This document shows, one piece after another, positions 1-13,700 of a stretch of DNA of 64,000 bases. The notes under the pieces are model-generated. The model ran no database searches and had not been told where the DNA came from. It saw nothing but the letters and a program-made list of their open reading frames with translations. Position 1 is the stretch's first letter, and every line of letters starts with the position of its first letter. The position numbers and the translations under genes were made by a program. Source of the DNA: Trichoplax sp. H2 (taxonomy: Eukaryota > Placozoa > Uniplacotomia > Trichoplacea); assembly GCA_003344405.1 (NCBI GenBank), contig NOWV01000038.1, positions 372,001-436,000 on the forward strand, in the 5' to 3' direction.

Positions 1-2640
1 ATATTTGGTCTTTATGCTATCATTTCTGGCATTATTTGCACAAGAAAAGCTATTTGGCCAGACAGCACAACTAGGAACATAGTCGTTGTGTGCTTTTTTT
101 TCATTTTAAAGTAATTATTACACAATTGAAATTAAAATGAATTTAAGTTATACTGATGTCACATTTATTAGCATCTTAAAATGTCTTTAAAAAAGATACC
201 TAATCAAGATCGTACAGTAAACTGTGCATTGTTATGTGCAGTTATCCGATACTAATATCATTAGTCGGTACTCTTGTCATATAGTGCATCGGAGGAAATT
301 CTAAGTTCAACTATGGGTCTTGTAGAATTGATATCATAGTTTAGCTAGAATTCCACCTAGTTATTATTTTCGATTATCCTTTCCATCTTCATTGTTAAGG
401 TATTATTATTGGTATTGCAGGTATTATACCATAAGTTCTAGACATTAAATTGCAATTGAATGTAGTTTAAGTCTTATATTATCCTGTTGGTACTTAAGGT
501 ACTATATATATATATATATATATCTATATATATACATATATTTCTATTTCTATATAAATTATAAATTTTACGGATAGAAGTAAGTACTTTCCTATACAGA
601 AGGTGCTTCTGTTAATATTGTTATTTTATACATCTTCAAATATTGTATATTATCTTTTTCATACCATTTCATAATGTTTAACGCGATAATTGAAAGAAAA
701 TTTAAATCTCCTATAATTTTGATTAACAGTAATCATATCTGGATACTTATCGTTACTTCAATATAAGAAAGATTCTGAGGTATACTAATAGTACGTTGAA
801 TTGATTTCAACTGCAAATTGTATATCGAACAGTGTAAAATATTGCCAAATTAGATTGCTTTTCCGCTTTCATACTATATTCATTTACTAAGATCACATTG
901 TACAGTATGATATTCATCTGTATCTGTTATTCCTATTGCTATTGTTACATTTCTTACGTATTTGGTTAGGCGATTACCATTAATTATCTTTTTAAATCTT
1001 TTGGTAATGCAATGTTCGAAATAATTTTCTTTGAACTACTGTATACATTATTTTATACATGTCTAATGATTTAAGATATTATAATCAATTGAATATTGTT
1101 ATTTATAAGGATACAATTTGACAATATTAAAGTTGTCGTTTGAAGTAATTATCTATAACGTGAGGGCATATTATCATACCCATGGTATTGGAAAGCCGGC
1201 TAAATTGTATGCTTGTGACATAGTTGCTAAGGGGCTAAATATAAAATCCAAGTTAATAATCAATCAGAATGAATTTCGATATTGTACGAAGTGCAAAAGA
1301 GGAAAATGATTTGAATGCAAATTTATTTAAAAGATGTAGAATAGTATCCCATTCATCTCTGCCATGTCCATTTTTATATAAATCTTGTTCGCGATGAACC
1401 TTATCCTCTTGATCCATTTTTCCGGCCCATTCCTCGACTGTCCCGAGGGACAAAAAAAGACAATTCGACTAGTATGATCCCTTGCCATTCCACTCTTGTA
1501 TACAACATGTTTGCACGTTTATTATTATTAATGTTATGAAATTGTTGGCTCGGTAAACTTGACATTAATATCCGATATTGTACAAAATAATTTATCTACA
1601 GAAGAAGAATCGGATCGATTGAGGCCGGGTGGGTTAGGGTTGGATCGTGTTTCAAGCAAATGTTGCCTCTTCGGTTCGAGCTGAGTCAAGCTGTTAATCT
1701 TATCGTTTTGCAGCTTTCCGCTACCTATGTTATTTATTGCCCTTCAGTTTAGTAAAATCTGGTGTTTTACAAAATGTTATCCTTGCTGGAAGACCAATAT
1801 TGAAAGGTCAATACTGTACCAGGGCTGTAGTACAACTTAGCTCGGATTTGGATGGAATGAGTTATTTTGAATTTCTTATTTCAATTGAGTCTATACCTAC
1901 AGTTTATTCTGTTACTACTGTACTTCAGAGGGTTCTTTCTTTCTTAAAAAAATGGACATTTCACAAAATAATTTTATTATTCTAGATGTAAATTTAATAA
2001 TTACAATGTTGCAAGGCTTTTGTGAGGCTTAATTCAGGGCATTAGCAGTCATTCGGATAGAATCGCTTACTTTGCAGACTAGAATATTTTCATTCATTTA
2101 ACTAGGGATTTGTGTGTATGGACCAGAATCTGGCGATAATCTCAAGATAGTAAAATTAAGAGAAAATATCCTCAAAACCTTCATATATGTACTTAATTAT
2201 AGCAGGGATGCCTAATGCAAGGACTTCTAAGAAGAAATTGTGAGAAGCATCTACCTGCATTTTATGACATTTGCAGTCCCGACACTAACTTGTACCTGCT
2301 ACGCGTTACATGCGTACCATGACAGTAATCTATTGCAAAGGGTCCAGGATAGCACATTAGTCCATTTACAGTATAATACTAATATTACGGTAACATACTA
2401 TGTACCGTCTAGTGAGGACGGAGTTGTGGCTACACCAGTGAACCAAATGTAGAGGAGCAGTGGCCCCACCGACGCGGATTGAAGACCCATTAATTCTACT
2501 AATTCTACGAGCATATCAAGAAATTAAAGGATTATATAGCATATATTATTTCATCAGAATTTAGCCTTCATGAGATAAAATAGCTTACCAGAGAATGAAT
2601 CTTGGCATGGAATGTATTGGATGATCTACACATATAGCAC
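1..2640. other. 5' region without a confident gene
   Basis: AT-rich, stop-dense DNA with a short (TA)n tract near 505-530. Several open stretches look weakly protein-like, for example 2106-2188 (+), which is bounded by AG and GT and open for 27 codons, and 2206-2290 (+), open from an AG. They cannot both be exons, because the intron between them would be only 17 bp. One or more may be 5' exons of the gene that starts at 2655, since that frame stays open a few codons upstream of its first ATG, back to an AG near 2630. I could not assemble a convincing model. Confidence 0.4.
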
Positions 2641-2654
2641 TCATTCTATTCGTT

Positions 2655-5600
2655 ATGATGCACGATAACAATTTTATGCAACGTCTAGCAGCTCAACTTT
2701 CCAGCCGCATTTTATCATCATTTAAGTCGGTCTATTACAATCAATCGTCTCTAGAATTAGAGAAGAAACTTAAGGATGATGAAATATCAGATATTGCAGC
2801 AACTATCGCAAATGACATTAATTCTATTGTAGATGTTGTCTGGAAACAGGAGAAATTTATTGAAAAGCATTGTCTGGAAAGATTAGTCCATGCTTGGATC
2901 TGCCAAGAGTTATTTACAAATCAATTTCCTTGCAATCATGCCGTCACAGTCGGACAGGCCAATTTTAGAGTAAAATTTCCAATGTTGCCAAAATTGGATC
3001 TAAATTTATATATTGCAATCGTTAAAAACCGAAGATGGGAGCTATTCCTATGCGAAGTAAGTATCTTGCCGTAAAATAATTTCATTTTTGTGTAAACCCT
3101 CGCCGAAGCTTTTGCAATCTTCCTCGATGCATAGGCTCGCGAGATAACGTCGTGCACCCTACAAGGATACTTCAGTTCTCATGCGTTAATTACAAAAAAT
3201 GCTTTAATTAAATAATGAATGAAAAACGATACGATGGATAGAATAGAAATGTATGACGACTTTTATTTCACAACAGTATATTAAGTAGCACAAGCCCTGC
3301 AATGTTTACTATAGCACACACTGATGTTAGATAGTTATGTCACAGTAATGTCTAAAGCTTACACTAAGTATTTATTTTTTATTATTATTCTTTGATAACC
3401 AGTCTGTCAACGTCGTCGATGAATCCTTTGCAAAGAAATTTTTACAAGCTGTGATAACAACATTTGATAAGAGGGATCTCATCAACGCTAACCACTTTAT
3501 TTATAAGCTATTTCTATTATCTTTGCAAGAATGGAAAGAAATCACCTCAAAGCAAAATAGGTTATTGATACTGAGCAAATTTCCCATGTGGATCCAACTC
3601 GTTTCCTCGTTAGGAAACGACTATTTATTCAATAGTAATATTGGACACGAAGTCGTAGAGTTAATAATGGATTACTGTATAGCTCTAATAAACCTATGGA
3701 TACAACAAGATGCAAAGCAACAATCTATCAATTCCATACCTATTGAAGAAAGGTATGTTGCTAAAGATATTCTAACAGGTTTGATGCTGAGCTCGCCTGC
3801 TGCCAAAGATAGTGAATTGAAAAGTAAGGGCCTAAAGGTTGAAGACCTTAAAAACATTAGTGAACTTTGCAGGCAACGGCAATCTACATCCTACATTTTA
3901 CATCATGATCGGGACGTCGTTTTACAAAACTTGAAATCAAATATATGTTATGATAGCCCCAATGGTAAATATATATACGATGTTAGACCTGATAGGGTAG
4001 CAATTTTTCAGCAAATTAAGATTGCCTTAACATTCGTACTCTCAACGTATGAGAAGATATTACACTATCTGAGTTCTTGGACAACGGAAGATCATTTTAG
4101 CTCGATAAAAGATAAATTATTATGTGTATTATTATTTAACAAATGGTTATTCCATAACTCTACACTTTCATTAGATCCTAAAACGGAAGAAATTGTAAGT
4201 TTCTTCATGGAAATTAGAAACGAGTGTAAAGTTTTTCTCCAATTTCAGTGTTAATTTTTGTCAATTTTGACCAATATCTCTTAATTTGTATTGCCTATAA
4301 TAGATTAATAACAAATTAGATGGTATGCCAGAGAAACCGCTGTCTGAAACAGAAGTGGTTGCTTTCATCAAGGATCAAAACTTTATAAATCACAGTCCCA
4401 GCAAGGAAAAAATAGAAATAACAGTCATGAATGAAGCATCATTGCAATCTTCTTTAAATGAAATTGAGGGGACTTCGTTACCTTCTACGGGTATAAAATA
4501 ATTGAAGAACTTGTTTACTGCTACTTGATGATGCAATATATTTAATCTGACGAATCTTTTAGATTCAATAATATGGCTGCTAAACAATTCCTCTGAATGG
4601 ATAAACGTTGAAAACTCTAAGATAAGGTTTTTTATACCAGCTAATTGCAGGCAACCTAAAAATTTTACTTCATACTTTATGATTTTATCTTCATTTTTCA
4701 TTCGCAGAGTTTTAAAATGCTTTCTTCAACATGGAGCTCTCCTTGCGTCTGCTAGGTAGATGCGTATCTTCGCTTGTAGATTATAATTATCCACAGCAGT
4801 CGTGATGGTCCTGATTATACCATGTCTTAGTTTTATTTTGATGATAGATTTAGCTCATTGGATCTTACATCTTTTTAATTAATATGGTTGATTATAGCAA
4901 CTTCATACAGCTGTTTGATATTGCTGTGAAATCTAACGCACTAAATGACTACCGCAATATCGACGCTAGAACAAATTTTGAATCTGGCAATCAATATTTT
5001 AAGGAGGTATATCTCTGGATATTCATGGATTCTTCTAATGTACAGTATGTTGCTGTTGATGTTATTTTTGATAATACAATTTTCATTACGATGAAGATAT
5101 TGTTTCAGTCTTATAAGCAACTATCGCTTTTTGAGCAAACCGAAGTACAAGTTAATGTCTTGAAAACAATGGAAACCAATCGTAGCGGTTAGTTCAAATT
5201 TTAATACGTGATGTATGAAATCTAATATTATAAAGCCTACTAATCGTATATTTTATGATTAAACCAATTGATGATGTGGAATAGCATTTATAAACAATGG
5301 TGATTGGTTGGAAGCCGAGCTAATAAACCTTCTAAATCGTATCGTCGTATCCGATACATCAAATGAGGATGCCAATAGAACTATTTTTAGCACAATGTCT
5401 TTTTTAGCTCTTACTTCTCCGTACATTGTAATTTATCAAGTTTTACTAGCAGCAGTTCAGCAAGTAAATAAAAGCGATCCCCTAATAGAGGTATACTGGC
5501 AACTTTTAATAAATATTGAATTAAAAGTTAATAGTTCAATTAATGCTATTTTTATCTTAAGTTTTTATTTAGCGTTTCGACAATATGCCGCTTCCGTTCT

Positions 5601-8083
5601 GCCTGTCAGCGTCTAACAACAATTTGTAATGCAGTGCATGAATGTGCACATCAAGTGAAAAGTGACATGCAAATTAAGTGTTTTCTTCATCTTATTTCGG
5701 TGATACTCAATGTGAGTTATTTAATTTTAAACGAAGAGAAGTGATTAAATACAGTAATTTCATTGATTTATCTAGAAGTTAGAAGCTATAGCTGATTGAA
5801 GCATATTAAATCAAGGTTCATCTTATATATTATATGAAAGGATAAATCATGGAACATTTCAATCCTGGATGAGTCTATTCCAGTCACTGTAAAGAGCTTA
5901 ATCCATGTAGATAAGCTGCTACAAGTTGTTGTCTTGCCGTATTTGAATCTCCATGAACATGGAGGTGTCGGAGTTATAACAACTTTAAAGTTGTTGAATA
6001 TAGCGATTAATTTTTTAGGTAAGTTTACGGTAACTATGATGGCGTTATGAATGTATCTCTAAAGGAATGTGGCTTTATTAATACAAGGAATTCTTTTTCT
6101 TGAATAGATTGTAACGACGATATCACATGGACATCGCCAATATTACCTATATTGAGGCGTCTTTGTGAGTTACTTGACAATGTAAGACTAATCAAGGATC
6201 CAAATTCTGCAGAAATTTGTACATTAACCGCTAATGCAATGGGTAGGCTTACACAGATATTGAAAATGGCAATGAGAAATGGTTAGTTTATCATTTAATA
6301 GCTATGAGTTGCACATAAGTTATATTTTAAAACGGTTGACGAAAGGTTTTGACAAGCTATGCATTCTTTACACTTAGAAACTGAAATACTGAAGAATGCT
6401 GTCACATGGTTATTCAGAAGTATAAAACATTTAGGTTTGCATTTAAATACTAAAATATAGTGGGTGCAAGACTGATATCTATAATACTCTGAAAATATAG
6501 TTTTAAATCTTATGCTTAAAGTAATATTTTCTATAATATAAGATTGGCAGGTTGGACTTTACATGGAAGCACTGTATGAATTTACTGAATACCATCAAGA
6601 GGTCTTCTTAGGATTAATTTAGCAGTTCGGGCTACTATTTACATTAGCATTAAAGCGAAGCAGATTCAAACGATTATAATTATTCAATGTTTATATCAGA
6701 TCCCCGCCTCTATCTTTAAGATTTGCGCAATATCAAATCATTATTTCGGAACATTTCGTTCACTTCCTTACGGTAAATTTAATGATATAAGCTATCAATT
6801 TATGCTACTTTGTGTCAAGTCATAGAAATATTTTATTTTTATAATTATAGTGATGATGTAATCACGTATAACATAACTTTTATTACAGACGAAGAACCTT
6901 TTGTTGGCTTTTTTCAATGTTGCATGGCATCTAATTCCTTAAAGGATTTCTTTACTGAGGTGAGCTTTGTTTGTTATGGACGATTAATATAATCTATATT
7001 TTTAAGAAAATTCTTTGGATGTTTCTATTCTGTGCATGTTAATCAGGCGGCAAGCTATGATGTATCTTTATCAGTTCAGAATAGGGAAAAGAAAGTTATT
7101 CATGCGTTAGGATTGGTAATATACGTAGTGCATGGAGTCCAATCTATTCAAAATATTGTCATAAAAAATCTCAAACATATGTGAAAAATGATATCCTATG
7201 CTCGATTTTTTATTTACATTAGTTATTGCCAATTTGTAATGGAGATGAGTTTGGAAGAATTATTTCAACTTTGATGATTTTACTTGAAAAACGCATTGTC
7301 GTAGTCTCGAGTGAAATAATGGAAAATGTCACAAACGCGAAAATTAAACAACGCTTAACATTATCGACTATCGTACGTCGTGTTTTTGATAAAGTCTTGC
7401 AGTTTTACCGTGAGGAATTTGTCAGTAATTATTGCTTGGGTTATATTATAAAACTCTACGTGCAGTGGATGAAGGTTAGTACAGAGTACTTCATTTGTTT
7501 CGTGATGCAATATGCTCGGCGCAATGACATCCTTTTGCGTGGATATTGCATATGAATATAGTGTGATGATGAATATTTTTTTATTGTGTCTGTTGTGTGC
7601 ATGCCTATGAGACTATTTATGTGTCTTACGATGCTTTTACAACAATATTTTTATCAGAACCTTTGTGATGTACATTTGGACGAGTGCAACAGAGAAACTG
7701 ATCAGGTTTGATTTATTATATTGTGGTTTAATTTGGTCTTGTACGTCAGATGTAGTTTATTGTCTTGATATTATATGCAGTCATTGTGATTTGTGAAATA
7801 AATCATAATTTAATAGGTAGATCAAGTGAATATCATGCTTCAGTACCTATTTGACGACGTCGCGTCTATAACGATCTTACTTCCAGAGTGCTATCAAGAG
7901 CTAAGTTTATCGTTGCTTCTCGAAATTATTGCAGTGACTGAATTGCATTCAACTAAATTAGAAAACGGTAATTCCTTAGAATTTATTTACAGCGTTGTTA
8001 AGAAGATGCGTTTACATTGTGATCACGACAGCAACGTTATCAAACAAAGAGTCGTTTCTGCATTGGACAATATAAATTCTTGA
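2655..8083 (+). CDS. Unrecognised large alpha-helical (HEAT/ARM-like) protein, 17 exons
   Basis: Spliced model with exons 2655-3056, 3403-4194, 4304-4490, 4563-4755, 4898-5187, 5285-5490, 5610-5711, 5841-6018, 6108-6281, 6378-6434, 6543-6601, 6664-6772, 6889-6959, 7047-7115, 7223-7474, 7658-7705 and 7817-8083. Every junction uses GT..AG and all phases chain, giving about 1,151 residues. I do not recognise the family. The protein is leucine/isoleucine-rich and mostly helical, without signal peptide, membrane segment or catalytic motif; stretches such as LLQVVVLPYLNLHEHGGVG and EICTLTANAMGRLTQIL resemble helical-repeat scaffolds (inference). The ATG at 2655 is followed by a second ATG; true 5' exons may lie upstream. 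Exons at 6543-6601 and 6664-6772 are the weakest: the intron between them is 62 bp, the donor (gtcttc) is poor, and another frame of the second exon also looks protein-like. 5007-5108 could be a further in-frame intron. The minus-strand open frame at 4390-4701 is a shadow of exon 4. Confidence 0.7.
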
Positions 8084-10799
8084 AGAAAAAATCCTACGGA
8101 GTAACTCCTGCTTTTACTGGATTGGATAAAAAATTATAGATTTATATTGAGATGAGAGTATAATTATATCATTTTTATTTCTAAAATTGAATACTTTGCC
8201 TGGAGTCATTTTGTGAGTTATGTGGAGAATTAGGTGATTGACTGAGAGTTTACTGCGAAGGAACAAATGAGATGGTTATAACTATGCAATACAGTAATTC
8301 GTATCAAAGGATAGAGAAAGCCGATCTCATGAGTGTTGTACAAGGAATTCTTTGGAATCTTGCTAACCTTTATTAAAGAGTATCACGCGTTGTAGACTGC
8401 AACGATTCACGTGGACTACTCTGGGCGCTGTTTGTTTTGTAGGATGTACTCACGTGCGAGTACAAATAATTATTTCCATCTATAGTTGTAGCGCTTTCAA
8501 ATAAGGTTTGACAATTTTACCTTCAGCTTAACGATTCGATTAATTCATGGTTCAGTAATATTATTGGCTTCTATGGGCTACGACTTCGTAATCGTTATGT
8601 CCGATTTTAATGATGTAAGAACTAAATGAAATATCATGAACGTCAAGTTGACAGTAATAATTTTATTAAACAAAGTCTACTTTAAATCAACAACCTTCAA
8701 ACTTTAAATCAATGACATTATGAACGGTGTTGCATTGTAATATGTACATGTATACCCAATATGTTTAGAGTGTAACGCTATGTTAAACCTGTTCTTATTT
8801 TCTGTATTGCTATCCTTTTACTATAAAACAAGCAAAAAGTAATATTTGATGGTGCGTAGTTTTCTAAATCAACTTTGACATACTGCTGATCTCGATATCG
8901 CCCACGCAAATCCAGATTTAAAAAATAAGTTTTTACACTTCTAATTGTTTACATCGAAGAGTTACAAAAAGTTTGTTTTTCATCACAAATCGATATTGGC
9001 ATATTGATTGAAGTAGCGCAAACCTTCTTCATATTCAGCTACTTTAGTAATGGTTTGTAAATCAATTTTATAATACAGGCAATGCCATCACTTTGTGAGA
9101 AGTGTAGTAAGTCTTTTTAATCGCTAGATAGCATGCGAATTGTCAATCTCTTGTTATAGCTATGATCAAAATAGGATTGTTAACATACTATAGTCTATGT
9201 TGGTCAATCGTTATTCCTGAGAACTTTTATAGTGAGACATTTGTCGATAGCTCAAGGATTCGAATGTGGAGCTATAGAAAATACTATGGAATACCACAAA
9301 TTAACATCAGTACTACTGTATGATTATGATGCATTAATATTAGAATGATACAATTTAATATGAATAGAGTGACTTTTAATTTTTTACGATGCGGGTAATG
9401 TACTATAGATCTGCGTGAATGGAAAGGAGTAGAACGTATGTATCTATTTGTATACGTATGGTTTAGAGAGTGATATTATTGCAGCTTTTCTATCACGCCC
9501 TTAAAAGGCGTAAAATCGGAAGATAAACACCTTGCTTAAAATCAAATTATTATCCACCTAATAGTTCTATTTAATGATATTGTACTGTAGGTGAAATTTC
9601 AGTCTTGAATGCATGCATTGATAGTACTTGATACTTTGGAATAGGAGAAGTACTGTACAAGACTTGTATGGTACTGCATGCTACTCGCGTACTTTCGTCA
9701 AGTTATCGCTCAACTGTGGTCGGCCTTTGCTGTATTGAGCTGAATGCATTCCGATATTGTATATCATTATACTAGTATATACCTCTGCATCCCTCAATTA
9801 TTCTGCTTTATTATTAATGGCGTCGATAGCAGGTTGACTGGAAGCTATTGCAAAGTGAGTGATAGCGAAGGAAATGCGATACCCATCGACTACAGATGAC
9901 CCTGCTACTGTACTCTCGCTCTTTAGTGCCTACGTTGCTTATACCATGGATTCCCAAGATCTAGTGATTGTATCTGTTGGAAATTTACACATAGCTACTA
10001 GTAAGATTACTGTATACTATCAATGCAAGTCGTCCATGGCGTTTTTGATCATTCTTGGTGCAGCACTGCAGATCGCTGATTGATTCAAAGCTACTGTGCT
10101 GTGCACGACAGTATCTCGAGGCAGAGAAATGGAAAGCCGATACCAAAAGACTACAGACGACTATCATAGCGTACTTTGAATGCAGGTAAATTCATCACCA
10201 ATAGATTGAAAATGATATACGCTGTTATTCGTAGCATAAAATAGGGCATTTTATTACTATTCGTGTGCACCATAAGCAAGAGAAGGCATGGAGAAATGGA
10301 AGCTCCATGCCATCATGATCAGGCGCAAGCCATGATTAGATACGATCCAATGGAGTCGGAATGCGGAAGGAAGGACGATTGGCTGACGGCTGACCACAAA
10401 ATTGGCACGGTTGGATACGACGAGTGTAGTGTAGGAGTGCTGTCATGGAGTGGATATACGCACGCGCAAATGCATTGTTTACTGTGAAGTGCTACAGGGC
10501 TTTTGACACCCTACTCACTCCTACTGGAAGCCTACAGTCTACAGTATGTTTTGGGCTAGAATCCTTTCTAAGAGTACTGTAGTAGGGTTAATACGCAAAC
10601 AATCGATTGAGTATTAGGGATGTGTATTATACATCCATGATCCATAAGAGTATTGTATGACGCAACGCTTGAAATGCCCAACATGCGTCAAGCGTTGAAC
10701 GCGTCAATTGCCACAGACAATTCACTCACTCGACTGACCCTATTGTGATTGACTGGTGTCACTGTCGCTCAGATGCCTTCTACCTAATCCACCGCAATC
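8084..10799. other. Intergenic, no gene seen
   Basis: About 2.7 kb between the helical-repeat gene and GOLGA2. Open frames at 9859-10083 and 10263-10487 are short and show no splice context or recognisable protein. Scattered TACTGTA/TACAGTA words occur from about 9580 onward. The promoter and 5' UTR of GOLGA2 should lie in the last few hundred bases; I see no unambiguous core-promoter element. Confidence 0.5.
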
Positions 10800-13700
10800 A
10801 TGGCCGATCAAAGAGCCTTAAAATTAGCCAATGCAAAACGCAAAGTAAGTTATACAATTTCAATTTATTATGATATTATACAATCTCCTTGATGACTAGA
10901 GTAGAGTATCCTATATTATGGAATAAATGTTGCTGTACATGGATAGACCATCAATTATGACCGTCCCAATGATTCTAATGGTCATGAGTGGGATAGTGAC
11001 AGTGTGGTGCACGCCATGACAACATGGAGAGCAACGAACTGCACAAGTGCATAGACTATTCCACTGTATCCAATGGATAGTTTGTTTGACATACAGAATA
11101 AATTAACAGCGAGACAGTGAAGAAAGTAGCATGGACTCTTTTCCATTGGTCCATGTCGAAATCCATAGTACTGTGGTAGTAGAAGAAGTCCCCCACTGTT
11201 TGTATCCAACGAGTACATAAGTCTTTCTTCATCAGGGACGCAATGACAGAATACGTCGATGATAAGCCGTAGGCTAGGTGGAACAATTCCATTCTCTTAC
11301 GTTGTAGATATTCATATCCAGCTCATCGTATTACATATAGGCTACGTTATTCATAGGATAGTTTAGGTTGTCATCATAATCGGTCATGGTAAGCAATACA
11401 CGATGATAGATGGATGTTGATGCTAATACACTCTTTACATCACCCATTACAGTAACTACTCATCATACTGTGGTAGCAAAGGTACCAAAATCAACTGTTT
11501 ACTGCCATCTAGTACAGTATAGGTAGATTTATATTTCAATTCTTCATCTCTTTTGACTAGAATAGGATTAAAATTACACATTACTGGTAAAATGAATACA
11601 TGACTTCTTGTATTCTGTGCCTTCTAGTCAATGTTATCGATAGATGAATCAACTGCAATTCCCACAAACTTAAAACTAAAAGACAACACTCCAATCATTT
11701 TGATAGTAATATGATAGTAATTATGAATTAATTTATTCTTACACTTATCCAGTGTATATATATATATATATAGTAAATACAAGGAGGGAAAACACTGGGG
11801 TAAGAAATACTAGAGTCAACTTTCCTCTTCTCTCGTGTTTCTATTACAATCCCTTTTATATCATCTGCGTTGCGCTACTGTCGATTTTAAAGTTACAATA
11901 TACTCGTATACTCGTGCCTTAATTCGAACGTATTCTGTACAAGGAGGGAAAGCACTGCGTTAAGAAATACGAGAGTCAACTTTCCTCTTCTCTCGTGTTT
12001 CTATTAGAATATCTTTCATATCATCTGCGTTATGCTGCTGTAGATTATAAAGTTTCAATATATGCTTGTACCCATACCTTAATGCTAACGTATTCTGCAC
12101 ACCACGTACATGGAACGTCCTATTTGGGATAGAACGGTACGTTAGATGCATAGTTTAGAAAAAAGTTGGTCATCAAATCGAGTACAGAAAATGCAGCAAG
12201 ACAGAAGCCTGCTATAGGAACAGCAGGTTATTGTATGATCAGGAACAAATATCACGTTTATTGAAAAAGTCCAATGCTGAGTCTGTATATTGTATGCACA
12301 TGCTGTCTACGAATACAATTGTACTTACAGATATATTGATCGAGAACTACCTACCATTCCTGAAGTAGACGGACCATTTTGTACAGTATTTCGAAATGAA
12401 GGTCCTATTTGTAATTTCTCTCCAGTAGAACTGTAGTGCTACTACTTAAAAAGATCACTTCTATTACACTAGACTTGATCGCTTGAATACAATGAAATAG
12501 TAGGCGCAAAAAGTGCAAGCTTAACTGACAATACCTTATACCTTTAAAGGATGTAACAGTATCCTTTGTGATTTTAGAATCCAAAAATCTACATAGTGTA
12601 ACTCTACTAAAATATAGTATCTACTTCAATGTATATAGTAGTTAACAGATGGAGACATGTACTTATAGATAACTGAATTTTTTGGTTCTCGTCGGTATTC
12701 CAAGTGTGAATAAGAAATAAAAAGTGTATCGAAGTTCGCACAGCAAAATTGACGGTAGTCAGTGTTGAGTGGGTTTCTGTATCATAATGTAAGAAAAGCT
12801 GCATTGAAAAAGTATCAGGATGGATAGTACTTACTGTAACTTGTAAAAGTTAAGGCTCTTCATGGTGGAATGACTAAATCATAAAAAAATCTTCCTAGTT
12901 TAAACATTGCGTTGTAATAATAACATAATCGTTTGAACGTCGTATAGATAGGTATAATTTATTGTTGCATTACATAGTAATATCGTGCACTATTGCTCTA
13001 TTACTTTAAAATTGCAACATCTCTACTAAAGTTATGTTGCATAATGCACACCAACAGTGTAGAGAATCATCTAAATTGAAGTATTGTTAGCGGTTACTGA
13101 ACAGTTATATCACCATCTAACTTTCTTCCTCTGTAAAGTATACCCTGCAGTTCTTTAATTATAGAAGGATCAAATATAATGTAATAGTCCATTATACTAG
13201 TGTTATAGCTATATATATATATCTTGCTGTTGGATGTACTACTTTAATTATGAAATTATAAAGTTCCTCAATCTTAATACAATTACTCGTCTATTATTTT
13301 ATCTAGCTAAAAAAATTCCAGAAGCGGCAATTAGATGACAGTGGTACTATACCATCGACGGAAAGCAATGATAACAGTCTTAATCAACTCAACGTATCTT
13401 CTAACAATGAGACAAATGTGGTAAATTCAAAATAGCGTTGCTAACTGGATGCTGCAAAATCATGTCATAGATGCCATGTTATCTTAGCTACACTTTCATC
13501 TACGATTTGCCTTCTGGCATATTCATGCCAGTTATCTCTATCTCATAATACATATTGCATTCGAAAATACAATATCGGGTGTAGATCATTAACCTATTTT
13601 GAAATGATGTATTTTTGAATGATATTAAGGAAACTCCCACGGCTAAGAACACAGTGCAATCACCACTACAACGTATATCTAGGTATGCTTCCATAGATTA

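Noticed and set aside
4390-4701. 103-codon open frame on the minus strand
   Set aside because: It lies antisense to exons 3 and 4 of the helical-repeat gene, whose junction phases fit exactly; the open frame is a shadow.
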